In this document: positions 4,384 to 11,388 of the stretch, piece after piece
Position numbering within the stretch: position 1 is the first letter of the stretch
Layout of the letters: each line of letters starts with the position of its first letter
Assembly (NCBI GenBank): GCA_036495195.1
Contig: DASXNH010000077.1
Location: forward strand, 1-14,850
Direction of reading: 5' to 3'
DNA length: 14,850 bases
Source: Palsa-872 sp036495195
GTDB taxonomy: Bacteria > Chloroflexota > Dormibacteria > Dormibacterales > Dormibacteraceae
Notes under the pieces: model-generated
Database searches by the model: none
Seen by the model: the letters and a program-made list of their open reading frames with translations, nothing else
Told to the model about the DNA's origin: nothing
Program-made: the position numbers and the translations under genes

Positions 4384-7053
4384 CTAATTGCTGGAGGCGC
4401 CGTCCCCGATCGCGGCCTGGGCCGCCGCCAGGCGCGCTACAGGCACCCGGAACGGGCTGCACGACACGTAGTTCAAGCCGAGTGAGTGGCACAGGTGGAT
4501 CGACTCGGGGTCGCCGCCGTGCTCGCCGCAGATGCCGATCTCCATGTTCGGCCGGGTCTTGCGGCCCTCGGCCACCGCGATGCCCATCAAACGGCCCACA
4601 CCGTTCTCGTCGATCGTCTCGAACGGGTTACGCGGCAGGATCTTCCGTTCAAGGTACCTGACTATGAAGTGGCGCTCCGCGTCGTCGCGTGAGTAGCCAA
4701 ACGTCGTCTGCGTGAGATCGTTGGTGCCGAACGAGAAGAACTCGGCCTCGGTGGCAATCTCCCCCGCGGTGAGCGCGGCGCGCGGGATTTCGATCATCGT
4801 GCCGAACTTGTAGGGCACCCGCACGCCCTTTTCCTTCTGCACCTGCTCGACGACCGGCCTCAGCTCCTGGCGCACCGCGTGCAGCTCAGCAAGCGTGCCG
4901 GCCAGCGGGATCATGATCTCCGGTCGCGCATCGATCTTTCGCTTGCGCAGATTGCACGCCGCTTCCATGATCGCCCGCACCTGCATGCGCGTGATCTCTG
5001 GGAACAGGATCGACAGGCGAACACCGCGCAGGCCCAGCATCGGATTGGCCTCGTGCAGCTCTTCGACGCGGGCCATGATCTTCTCGAGGCGCTTCAGGCG
5101 AGACGGTGTCTTGCCGTTCTCCTTGAGCTGGGTGGTCTCGCGAATCAGATCCTCCAGGCTCGGCAAGAACTCGTGGAGCGGCGGGTCGATGAGCCTGATG
5201 ATCACAGGCAGCCCCGCCATCTCCTTGAATATGCCCTCGAAGTCGCCACGCTGGATCGGCAGCAGCAGCGCGAGCTGCTTCTCACGCTCCTCGGTGGTGG
5301 TCGCCATGATCATGGCCTGCACGATGGGCAGCCTGTCCTGCTCCATGAACATGTGCTCGGTGCGGCACAGACCGACCCCCTGCGCACCGTTCTCACGGGC
5401 CTTGATCGCGTCCCGCGGATAGTCGGCGTTGGCCCACACCTGCAGGCGGCGAAAGCCATCGGCCCAGCGCAGGATCGCGCTTGCGGCCGGGTGCTTGTTC
5501 AGGGAGCGCGCCTCGATCGTGGGCACATTGCCGAGGTAGACGTCGCCCGTGGTGCCGTCGATGGTGATCTGCTCGCCCTGCTTGATCGTCTTGCCCCCGG
5601 CGGAGAACTGACGCTTGCGCACGTCGACGCTGATCGCGCTGGCGCCGACGATGCAGGGCCGGCCCATGCCGCGCGCGACCAGGGCGGCGTGGCTGGCAGT
5701 GCCGCCTGTCTGTGTGAGGATGCCTTTGGCCTCGACCATCCCATGCACGTCGTTGGGGTTGGTCTCGACGCGGACAAGGATGACCGCCTTGCCCTGCTTG
5801 CCCCACTCGGCTGCGGTGTCGGCGTCGAACACGGCCTCGCCCGACGCGGCGCCTGGCGATGCCGGCACGCCTTTCGCGAGAACCGCCACCTTCGCGTTCG
5901 GATCGACACGCGGGAACAGGAGCTGCTCCAGCTGGCGGGGCTCGATGCGTGCGACCGCCTCCTTCCTGGTGATCAGGCGCTCCCCGACCATGTCGACGGC
6001 GATGTTCACCGCCGCTTCGCCGGTACGCTTGGCGCTGCGGGTCTGCAGCATCCACAGCTTCCCGCGCTCGATCGTGAACTCGAGGTCCTGCACGTCCTTG
6101 TAGTGCTTCTCGAGCTTGCGGGCGTAGCCCTCGAACTCCGCGTAGACCTTCGGCATGTGGCGCTTGAGAGCCTTGATCGGCTCGGTGTCCCTCACCCCGG
6201 CGACCACGTCCTCGCCCTGAGCGTTGACCAGGTAGTCGCCGTACAGCTCCTTCTTGCCGGTGATCGGGTTACGCGTGAAAGCGACCCCGGTGCCCGAGGT
6301 ACGGCCCATGTTGCCGAACACCATCATCTGCACGTTCACCGCCGTGCCCAGGTCGTCGGCGATTCGCTCCATCCGGCGGTAGGTCTTGGCGCGATCGGTG
6401 TTCCACGATTTGAACACCGCCTCGATGGCGGCGCGGAGCTGTGTCACCGGGTCTTCGGGGAACTTGTGGCCCGTCGCGTCCTTATATATGGCGAGAAATC
6501 GCTGAACCAGGGGACGGAGGTGCTGCGGCTTCAGCTCGGGGTCGGTTCTGACGCCCGCCTTCTTCTTGGCGTCTTGCAGCGCGTGCTCGAACTTGTCGCC
6601 GTCGATGCCCATCACCGTCTTGCCGAACATCTGGATGAAGCGGCGGTACGCGTCGAGGGCGAAGCGCTCGTCCTTCGTCAGCCTGGCCAGGCCCTGCATG
6701 GTCTCCTCGTTGAGACCGAGGTTGAGGACCGTGTCCATCATCCCGGGCATCGAGAACTTGGCCCCCGAGCGAACACTTACGAGGAGCGGATTCTTGGCGT
6801 CACCAAAGCGCTTGCCGGCGCGCTTTTCGAGCACGACGAGGGCTTTGGTCACCTCCTCCCAGAGTCCCGGAGGCAGCTTGCCACCACCCGCGAGGTACGC
6901 GCGGCAGGCCTCCGTGGTGATGGTGAAGCCTGGTGGGACGGGCATGCCGGCGCGGGTCATCTCGGCCGCACCGGCACCCTTGCCGCCCAGGAGGTCGCGC
7001 ATCTTGGCGGACCCCTCGGTGAAGTGGTAGACCCATTTGCGCGCCGCGCTCAT
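4384..7053 (-). CDS. ppdK: Pyruvate, phosphate dikinase
   Basis: Cytoplasmic enzyme interconverting pyruvate + ATP + Pi and phosphoenolpyruvate + AMP + PPi. It is 889 aa, the normal length of about 880-900. Residues 1-340 form the ATP-grasp nucleotide-binding domain (MRDLLGGKGAGAAEM, VSVRSGAKFSMPGMMDT, QMMVFGNMG). The swivelling domain carries the phosphorylated histidine H455 in GGTASHAALVARGMGRPC. The PEP/pyruvate TIM barrel (about 530-880) shows CRTEHMF with R564, IRLIDPPLHEFLP with R620, SFGTNDLTQ, and the acid/base cysteine C842 in GICGEHGGDP. All key residues are present, so it should be active. ATG 7053 matches the usual N-terminus (KWVYHFTEG). No SD is seen; an ACTAAT hexamer six bases upstream would suit a leaderless mRNA. 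A divergent gene starts 11 bp away. No dedicated PPDK regulatory protein gene is in the window. Confidence 0.97.
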   Translation of the reverse strand: MSAARKWVYHFTEGSAKMRDLLGGKGAGAAEMTRAGMPVPPGFTITTEACRAYLAGGGKLPPGLWEEVTKALVVLEKRAGKRFGDAKNPLLVSVRSGAKFSMPGMMDTVLNLGLNEETMQGLARLTKDERFALDAYRRFIQMFGKTVMGIDGDKFEHALQDAKKKAGVRTDPELKPQHLRPLVQRFLAIYKDATGHKFPEDPVTQLRAAIEAVFKSWNTDRAKTYRRMERIADDLGTAVNVQMMVFGNMGRTSGTGVAFTRNPITGKKELYGDYLVNAQGEDVVAGVRDTEPIKALKRHMPKVYAEFEGYARKLEKHYKDVQDLEFTIERGKLWMLQTRSAKRTGEAAVNIAVDMVGERLITRKEAVARIEPRQLEQLLFPRVDPNAKVAVLAKGVPASPGAASGEAVFDADTAAEWGKQGKAVILVRVETNPNDVHGMVEAKGILTQTGGTASHAALVARGMGRPCIVGASAISVDVRKRQFSAGGKTIKQGEQITIDGTTGDVYLGNVPTIEARSLNKHPAASAILRWADGFRRLQVWANADYPRDAIKARENGAQGVGLCRTEHMFMEQDRLPIVQAMIMATTTEEREKQLALLLPIQRGDFEGIFKEMAGLPVIIRLIDPPLHEFLPSLEDLIRETTQLKENGKTPSRLKRLEKIMARVEELHEANPMLGLRGVRLSILFPEITRMQVRAIMEAACNLRKRKIDARPEIMIPLAGTLAELHAVRQELRPVVEQVQKEKGVRVPYKFGTMIEIPRAALTAGEIATEAEFFSFGTNDLTQTTFGYSRDDAERHFIVRYLERKILPRNPFETIDENGVGRLMGIAVAEGRKTRPNMEIGICGEHGGDPESIHLCHSLGLNYVSCSPFRVPVARLAAAQAAIGDGASSN

Positions 7054-7064
7054 CGGGGATTAGT

Positions 7065-7739
7065 TTGGAGCAAGCAAGACCTCGGGCGTTGCCCGAGCCC
7101 TACCCTTTGTGGTGGATGGAGGACCTGGGCGCGGCATCCGACGATCACGTGATCCTGGCCTGGCTGCAGGCCGAAATCGAGTCCCCCCCCTTTCAGGCCT
7201 ACCTCATCGGCGATCCGCCGAAGCCATCGCACCTCGCGCGCGCCCTGGCCTTGGCTCGCACTCCTGACCTCGGCAATGCCGAGCACAACGCCGAGCGGCG
7301 CCGGATCATCGCGGCCGCGCACGGCTTCGGCCGAGGTGCGTTGATCTTCGCGGGCCTTGAAGATGACATCACGTGGCGACGGTCCCGGGTATCGATCCCC
7401 GAGGTCTCCGAGATGCTGTACTCCAACCGCAACGCAACGTGGACCACCCTGGCGCCGGCGACCCGCAAGGTCGCGGAGGGGGCGTCGAACGCGGCGCGGC
7501 TGTTCACAGGCGACGACATGAACCTCCATATCCTGTCGTTGGCGCGCATCATCTGCCACGCCAACCCCGCGCCCGAGCTGTCGCCGCTACTCTGCCTGCG
7601 GATGCCCGGTGGGGCGATCAGCCTGCTGGAGGGGCACACGAGGGCGACTGCAATTGTCATGGAGGGGCATAAGCTGCCCGACGGTGTGGAGGCGTTTATC
7701 GGCGAATCTCCCAGCATCAAAGGCTGGGCTTATTTGTGA
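7065..7739 (+). CDS. Unknown protein with EGHTR (ParB/Srx-like) motif
   Basis: 224 aa from TTG 7065; I do not recognise it with confidence. It has no signal peptide or membrane span. The clearest motif is ISLLEGHTRATAIVMEGHKL (185-204), which resembles the EGHxR/GxHR strand-turn-helix of ParB/sulfiredoxin-like proteins, followed by VEAFIGESPSIKGWAYL at the C-terminus. The centre carries SEMLYSNRNATW and a His/Cys-containing helix (LHILSLARIICHANP). TTG 7065 leaves only 11 bp to the divergent ppdK start; ATG 7116 (EDLGAASDD after it) is in frame and leaves 62 bp, and may be the real start, but neither has a good SD. A 12-bp palindrome lies at 7143-7154. High GC3 and length support coding; the function is open. 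Confidence 0.75.
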   Translation: MEQARPRALPEPYPLWWMEDLGAASDDHVILAWLQAEIESPPFQAYLIGDPPKPSHLARALALARTPDLGNAEHNAERRRIIAAAHGFGRGALIFAGLEDDITWRRSRVSIPEVSEMLYSNRNATWTTLAPATRKVAEGASNAARLFTGDDMNLHILSLARIICHANPAPELSPLLCLRMPGGAISLLEGHTRATAIVMEGHKLPDGVEAFIGESPSIKGWAYL

Positions 7740-7753
7740 GGAGCGCTGAGATC

Positions 7754-7843
7754 ATGACGGAGCGGTCATTGATTACCCACTGCCCCGCCGGGCGCTGCGC
7801 GGCCACCTCCTCGGCGGGCCCGCAGGAGTACACAGATGACTGA
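7754..7843 (+). CDS. Possible 29-aa peptide overlapping the C1A peptidase start
   Basis: ATG 7754 opens a 29-codon frame reading MTERSLITHCPAGRC at its start and ending EYTDD, with the TGA at 7841-7843. It overlaps the first 8 nt of the peptidase gene, a pattern typical of translational coupling. GAGGAG lies about 10 nt upstream, and third positions are mostly G/C. The sequence also contains a hairpin (arms 7784-7790 and 7812-7818), which could equally explain its composition. It may be a leader peptide, a small substrate-like peptide or chance. Confidence 0.25.
   Translation: MTERSLITHCPAGRCAATSSAGPQEYTDD
7784..7818 (+). other. Stem-loop upstream of the peptidase SD
   Basis: CCCGCCG (7784-7790) and CGGCGGG (7812-7818) form a perfect 7-bp stem around 21 nt. 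It ends 17 nt before ATG 7836. It could be a 5'-UTR structure or a weak terminator for the preceding gene. Confidence 0.35.
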
Positions 7844-8606
7844 GCCTCGAAAGATTGCGCGGTACGGCTGGATTCCAGACCTTCCGGATGAGCGCGACCA
7901 CCTCTACGCGGCCCCGCCCGCGTTCTTGAGCGCCCTCCCCCCCTTTATCGATCTGCGGGCGCAGTGTCCGGCCGTGTACGACCAGGGAATGTTGGGCAGC
8001 TGCACCGCGAACGCCATAGGCGGTGCCATCGAGTTCGACCGGCTCAAGCAGAAGCTCGCCGACTTCGTGCCATCGCGACTGTTCATCTATTACAACGAAC
8101 GCGTCATCGAGGGGACGGTCAACCTGGACAGCGGTGCGATGATTCGCGATGGCATCAAGTCAGTGGCCAGCCAGGGCGTGTGCCCAGAACCGGAGTGGCC
8201 GTACGTCATCGCAAACTTCGCCCAAAAGCCACCGGCGAAGGCGTATCAGGACGCGCGCTCGGATCGCGCCGTTTCGTACCAGAGCGTCATCCAGGACCTG
8301 TCTCAGATGCGCGGCTGCCTGGCCTCCGGCTATCCGTTCGTCTACGGGTTCACCGTTTACGAAAGCTTCGAGTTACCCGCGGTGGCGCAGACCGGGCATG
8401 TGCCGATGCCCGGCCCCAGCGAAAGAGCTGTTGGCGGGCACGCGGTCCTCGCGGTCGGATACGACGACGCGAGCCAGACGTTTCTGGTCCGCAATTCCTG
8501 GGGCCCTGATTGGGGAATGGCCGGCTATTTCACGATGCCGTACACATACCTCATCCAGCCAGGCCTGGCCGATGACCTGTGGACGATCCGGATCGTCGGC
8601 GCCTAG
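7836..8606 (+). CDS. Papain-like cysteine peptidase (C1A family)
   Basis: 256 aa. It has the bacterial C1A N-terminal signature YGWIPDLPDERDHLY (10-24), then the catalytic set: oxyanion Gln50 (YDQG), nucleophile Cys56 (GSCTANA), His202 (GGHAVLAVGYDD) and Asn220 (FLVRNSWGPDWGMAGY). All residues are present, so it is probably an active endopeptidase. There is no signal peptide and no long inhibitory propeptide, only about 45 residues before the active-site region, so it is predicted to be cytoplasmic or non-classically exported. ATG 7836 has GGAG about 8 nt upstream. It follows the EGHTR gene by 96 nt on the same strand and may be co-transcribed. Substrate unknown. The downstream lipoprotein gene converges, with only 12 bp between stops. 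Confidence 0.92.
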   Translation: MTEPRKIARYGWIPDLPDERDHLYAAPPAFLSALPPFIDLRAQCPAVYDQGMLGSCTANAIGGAIEFDRLKQKLADFVPSRLFIYYNERVIEGTVNLDSGAMIRDGIKSVASQGVCPEPEWPYVIANFAQKPPAKAYQDARSDRAVSYQSVIQDLSQMRGCLASGYPFVYGFTVYESFELPAVAQTGHVPMPGPSERAVGGHAVLAVGYDDASQTFLVRNSWGPDWGMAGYFTMPYTYLIQPGLADDLWTIRIVGA

Positions 8607-8618
8607 CGGCGCGCTCCG

Positions 8619-9128
8619 TCAGGTGGTGACGGACTGCGTCCAGCTGTAGAGGTACTGGGTGCCATCAGCTTCGTAGAGAGGCGTCTTGTACTGATTCACA
8701 TGGAACTTGAACACGAAGTTGCCCGTGACCTTCGGCGTCGCATTGATCGTGAACTTGAGGTGCGTACCCTTCGCGACACTGCCGCAGGCCAGGCCTGAGA
8801 CGGCAGTGTCCACCCGGCACGTGCCGGCTGACTCGATCGTGTACTTGTCCAGGAAGTGGTCGCCCGCATCGAAGATGAGATAGAGGTTCGGAATGTCAAC
8901 CGTTCCGACATCCTGGATGTCGAGGTCGAAGCCGGTGGACACGGCGACCGGCACGGTCTTGATGAAAGTGCTGTCGACTGCGATCTTCATGTTCTTGGTG
9001 TCGACTGTGGACGGGGTCGGCAGAGCTGGGGATGGAGTCGGGGCCTTGGCCGTTCCGGGGCTGCTTCCGCAAGCGACAGCAAAAAAGCCGACGGCGACCA
9101 GCGCAAGGAAGGCTCGATCGATTCTCAA
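8619..9128 (-). CDS. Small lipoprotein, probably beta-sandwich
   Basis: 169 aa. The N-terminus is a lipoprotein signal: MRIDRAFLALVAVGFFAVAC with lipobox Cys20, followed by a Ser/Thr/Pro-rich tether (about 21-42). The rest is rich in alternating hydrophobic beta-strand patterns (FDLDIQDVGTVDIPNLYLIF, GNFVFKFHVNQYKTPLY), with two further Cys (104, 115) that could pair. It resembles Ig-like or DUF4352-type extracellular domains in general pattern, but I cannot assign a family. The start is TTG 9128, fixed by AGGAGG at 9135-9140 with 6-nt spacing, and a good promoter lies at 9170-9198. It is anchored to the outer face of the membrane. Converges on the C1A peptidase. Confidence 0.85.
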   Translation of the reverse strand: MRIDRAFLALVAVGFFAVACGSSPGTAKAPTPSPALPTPSTVDTKNMKIAVDSTFIKTVPVAVSTGFDLDIQDVGTVDIPNLYLIFDAGDHFLDKYTIESAGTCRVDTAVSGLACGSVAKGTHLKFTINATPKVTGNFVFKFHVNQYKTPLYEADGTQYLYSWTQSVTT

Positions 9129-9169
9129 GGTCTGCCTCCTGGCATGGAGCGAATGAAAGGCACACGCGC

Positions 9170-9198
9170 GTTGTAGCGGTTGGTTGCCTGAGAGTCAA
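9170..9198 (-). promoter_or_regulatory. Sigma70-type promoter of the lipoprotein gene
   Basis: TTGACT (9198-9193, 5 of 6 to consensus) and TACAAC (9175-9170, 4 of 6) are separated by exactly 17 bp on the minus strand. The predicted start near 9163 gives a leader of about 35 nt containing the AGGAGG before TTG 9128. It is the best promoter match in the window. Confidence 0.6.
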
Positions 9199-9400
9199 GC
9201 GATTACGCTGGAATATGGCGGATTTTCAGTACGCGGCAAGAGCTAATCAGCTCGTTTTCGTGACCAGCCCTGGCGAAGGTGTTTCGCGGTTTCGACCGTT
9301 AACCAAGACGACGAGGACGATGGGTATGCGGATTCCCGGCTGGCGCCGGGGAGGGGGCCCCCACAGGGCCCTCGTCCTTCTATGGGAGGGGTTGCGGTGT
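9199..9400. other. Non-coding stretch with GC-rich stem-loops
   Basis: I see no credible gene between the lipoprotein promoter and the M20 peptidase gene. It holds a small hairpin GAGCT-AATC-AGCTC followed by GTTTT (around 9240-9258), a 6-bp tetraloop hairpin CCCGGC-TGGC-GCCGGG (9335-9350), and the 10-bp palindrome GGGGGCCCCC (9353-9362), followed by another GGGCCC (9366-9371). It may hold termination signals or an untranslated structured RNA; nothing more can be said from sequence. Confidence 0.4.
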
Positions 9401-9406
9401 CCGGCC

Positions 9407-9412
9407 TAGAAT
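9407..9412 (+). promoter_or_regulatory. Candidate -10 (TAGAAT) for a near-leaderless M20 peptidase transcript
   Basis: TAGAAT matches TATAAT at 5 of 6 positions and ends 12 nt before ATG 9425, predicting a leader of about 5 nt. There is no SD before this ATG, which fits. CGGCC (9402-9406) and GGCCG (9418-9422) flank the hexamer as a short inverted repeat. No good -35 is visible. Confidence 0.4.
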
Positions 9413-9424
9413 CAATCGGCCGTC

Positions 9425-10573
9425 ATGGGTCTGTTTGAAGATCTGCAGCAGCTGGTGTGTGACCTGGTGGCTATCGAGTCGGTGAACCCCGACCTCGTGG
9501 CGACGGGAAGCGGCGAGTCGAAGATCGCGACGTTCGTAGCTGGGTGGCTCGCTCAAGAGGGGTTGGCCGTACAGGTGCTAGAGCCGCTACCGGGCCGCAC
9601 CAGCGTGATCGGGGTGCTGGTAGGCACGGGCGGTGGTGCGAACCTGATGTTGAACGCGCACCTGGACACGGTGGGCGCGGGCGGCATGAAGGATCCGTTC
9701 GTGCCAGTGGTGCGGGACGGCCGTGTTTACGGACGGGGCGCCTACGACATGAAAGGAAGCCTCGCGGCGATCATGATCGCGTCACGGGAGGCGAAAAAGC
9801 TGAGGCTCCGCGGGGATGTCATCGTCGCCGCCGTGGCAGACGAAGAGGTCGCGAGCGTCGGGACGGCCGCGGTGCTGAAGCGCATCGAGGCGGACGCCGC
9901 GGTCGTGACGGAGCCGACGGAGATGAGGCTCTGCCTGGCGCACAAGGGCTTCGCCTGGTTGGAGGTCGAGACGCGCGGCGTTGCCGCGCACGGCTCGCGG
10001 CCGGACCTCGGGGTGGATGCTGTGACTCACATGGGCCGGGTCCTCACCGGGGTGCTGGAGCTGGACCAGAGACTGCGCGCGGGGCGCAGCCACCTCCTAC
10101 TGGGGACCGGCACGCTCCACGCGTCATTGATCGAGGGCGGGCAGGAGTGGAGCACGTATCCGGCGCGCTGTGTGGTCAAGCTCGAGCGGCGGACGATACC
10201 GGGCGAGGATGGCGCGAGTGCTCTACATGAGATCGAGCAGCTCATCGCGGCAGCGCGCAAGGCGGATCCGGTGCTGGAGGCGTCTGCTCGGCTCGTGCTG
10301 GAGCGCCCACCATCGCAGCTTGGCGCCGACAGCTTTGTGACCGAGGCGGTGGAGAAAGCGGCCGCAGAGGTGATGAGGCGAGAGCCGGAGGTAATCGGAG
10401 TGGCTTACTGGATGGACATGGCGCTGAGCAATGGGGCGGGCATCCCGACAGTGGCGTTCGGCCCGTCGGGGCAGGGGGCGCACGCGGACGTTGAGTGGGT
10501 CGACCTTGCATCGCTCGAGACGTGCACGCAGGTTTACCTGCGAACTGCTGAGCTCATTTGTGAGCCGGCCTAG
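9425..10573 (+). CDS. M20-family metallopeptidase / amidohydrolase (ArgE/DapE/ACY1 type)
   Basis: 382 aa, the family's usual length. It hydrolyses amide or peptide bonds with a two-metal site in the cytoplasm. Visible ligands: H79 (AHLDTV, with D81), D108 (GAYDMKGSLAA, bridging), general base E140 and ligand E141 (VADEE), E163 (VTEPTE), and H353 (GQGAHADVEWVD). The dimerisation lid lies around 175-290, with the conserved His189 (AAHGSRP). The pattern fits acetylornithine deacetylase/succinyl-diaminopimelate desuccinylase relatives, but residues alone do not fix the substrate and no arg or dap genes are adjacent, so I give no symbol. ATG 9425 lacks an SD; a -10-like TAGAAT suggests leaderless expression. 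It is the only gene of its transcription unit, unless the small downstream frame is included. Confidence 0.93.
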   Translation: MGLFEDLQQLVCDLVAIESVNPDLVATGSGESKIATFVAGWLAQEGLAVQVLEPLPGRTSVIGVLVGTGGGANLMLNAHLDTVGAGGMKDPFVPVVRDGRVYGRGAYDMKGSLAAIMIASREAKKLRLRGDVIVAAVADEEVASVGTAAVLKRIEADAAVVTEPTEMRLCLAHKGFAWLEVETRGVAAHGSRPDLGVDAVTHMGRVLTGVLELDQRLRAGRSHLLLGTGTLHASLIEGGQEWSTYPARCVVKLERRTIPGEDGASALHEIEQLIAAARKADPVLEASARLVLERPPSQLGADSFVTEAVEKAAAEVMRREPEVIGVAYWMDMALSNGAGIPTVAFGPSGQGAHADVEWVDLASLETCTQVYLRTAELICEPA

Positions 10574-10708
10574 GTGAGCGTGGCGGGTTCGCCCGAGCAG
10601 ATCGTGACCGAGGGCGGAGGTCCTTGAACCAAACACCCCAACAGGCGGAGAGTTTTATTGGTCGCGTCACACGATGACCGGGCCGGCTGATTTCGTGAAG
10701 ATTTCGGC
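10574..10708. other. Gap after the M20 peptidase gene
   Basis: This stretch contains a 4-bp hairpin with a TTCG loop (CGGG-TTCG-CCCG, 10584-10595) eleven bases after the stop, and a T-rich patch (around 10653). The hairpin could help end the peptidase transcript but is short and has no adjacent T-run. No supported gene is seen. Confidence 0.3.
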
Positions 10709-10825
10709 ATGCGAACAATGTTGATCATGGCCACCGTCGCTTTCGGCGCCGCGCAGTTGATGTGGCGGATGGTGAGGCCGTCGAGCCGGCCGGCCATGGC
10801 GTTGGAGTGGACCGCGGACGAATAG
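10709..10825 (+). CDS. Possible 38-aa small protein
   Basis: ATG 10709 to TAG 10825 encodes 38 aa beginning MRTMLIMATVAFGAAQLMWR. It has one short hydrophobic segment (about 3-18), a basic middle (RMVRPSSRP) and an acidic tail (EWTADE). Third codon positions are strongly G/C, as in true genes here, but there is no SD. It could be a short membrane-bound peptide. It occupies most of an otherwise empty gap before the DinB-like gene. A competing 75-codon frame on the minus strand is less convincing. Confidence 0.35.
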   Translation: MRTMLIMATVAFGAAQLMWRMVRPSSRPAMALEWTADE

Positions 10826-10864
10826 CCGATCCCGGGCTCGCCCCGTGGGTCCGGGCCAGGATGC

Positions 10865-10870
10865 TACCTT
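10865..10870 (+). promoter_or_regulatory. Candidate -10 (TACCTT) for a leaderless DinB-like gene
   Basis: TACCTT (TANNNT class) ends 6 nt before ATG 10877, so transcription would begin at or beside the A of the ATG. No SD is present. No recognisable -35 lies at the usual distance. Confidence 0.35.
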
Positions 10871-10876
10871 GGGACC

Positions 10877-11374
10877 ATGGCCTCTGAGTCACGCTCGAGG
10901 CGCCTCGCTGACGAGTTCGAGGCGACCCTGGAGAACTTCGTACAGGTGGTCGATTCGCTGACCAATGAGCAGTGGCGAATGCGTGGGAGGAACACTCCAG
11001 GCATGCGGATCAACGACGAGGACGAAGCCAGGCCACTGGGCGTGATCGCACATCATGTCGCGGTGAATCTCAAGGTGATCATGGGCAGGATTCAAGCAGC
11101 AATACGTGAACAGCCCGCGCCGCCCATCGACATCAAGCAGGCCAACGCCAAGCATGCCAACGAATACGCCGACACGACCAAGGCCGACGTGGTGAGACTG
11201 CTGCGCGACAGCGGCCAGCAGATCGCATCAGACCTCCGCTCCCTCCCCGACGAGAAGCTGGATGTCGCGCAGGAGCTACCCTCGGGAAAGATGACCGTGC
11301 AGCAGCGCATTGAGCGGGTGCTGATCGGGCACATCCAGGGCCACCAGGGTTCGATCGAAGCGACAATCGCCTAA
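10877..11374 (+). CDS. DinB-superfamily protein
   Basis: 165 aa, the usual length for this four-helix-bundle fold. The metal-binding histidine triad can be seen: H59/H60 at the end of helix 2 (GVIAHHVAVN) and H152 and H156 (LIGHIQGHQGSIEATI). DinB-like proteins include thiol transferases for bacillithiol, mycothiol or glutathione and many uncharacterised, often stress-linked, members; the substrate cannot be inferred here. There is no signal peptide, so it is cytoplasmic. The ATG is chosen for the TACCTT at 10865-10870 and the absence of an upstream alternative. It converges on the DgkA-like gene, with 14 bp between stops. Confidence 0.85.
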   Translation: MASESRSRRLADEFEATLENFVQVVDSLTNEQWRMRGRNTPGMRINDEDEARPLGVIAHHVAVNLKVIMGRIQAAIREQPAPPIDIKQANAKHANEYADTTKADVVRLLRDSGQQIASDLRSLPDEKLDVAQELPSGKMTVQQRIERVLIGHIQGHQGSIEATIA

Positions 11375-11388
11375 CCGGGGTCGCTCGC

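Noticed and set aside
4879..7152. A 757-codon open frame on the plus strand opposite ppdK
   Set aside because: Its product is an Arg/His/Leu/Asp-rich antisense translation with no recognisable domain; ppdK on the other strand has every catalytic motif. Long antisense frames are expected in GC-rich DNA.
10574..10627. GTG-started 17-codon frame directly after the M20 stop
   Set aside because: It is too short, has no SD and contains a hairpin; not supportable as a gene.
10570..10797. A 75-codon minus-strand frame in the gap after the M20 peptidase
   Set aside because: It has no SD, mixed codon composition and no hydrophobic or domain pattern; the 38-codon plus-strand frame fits coding statistics better.
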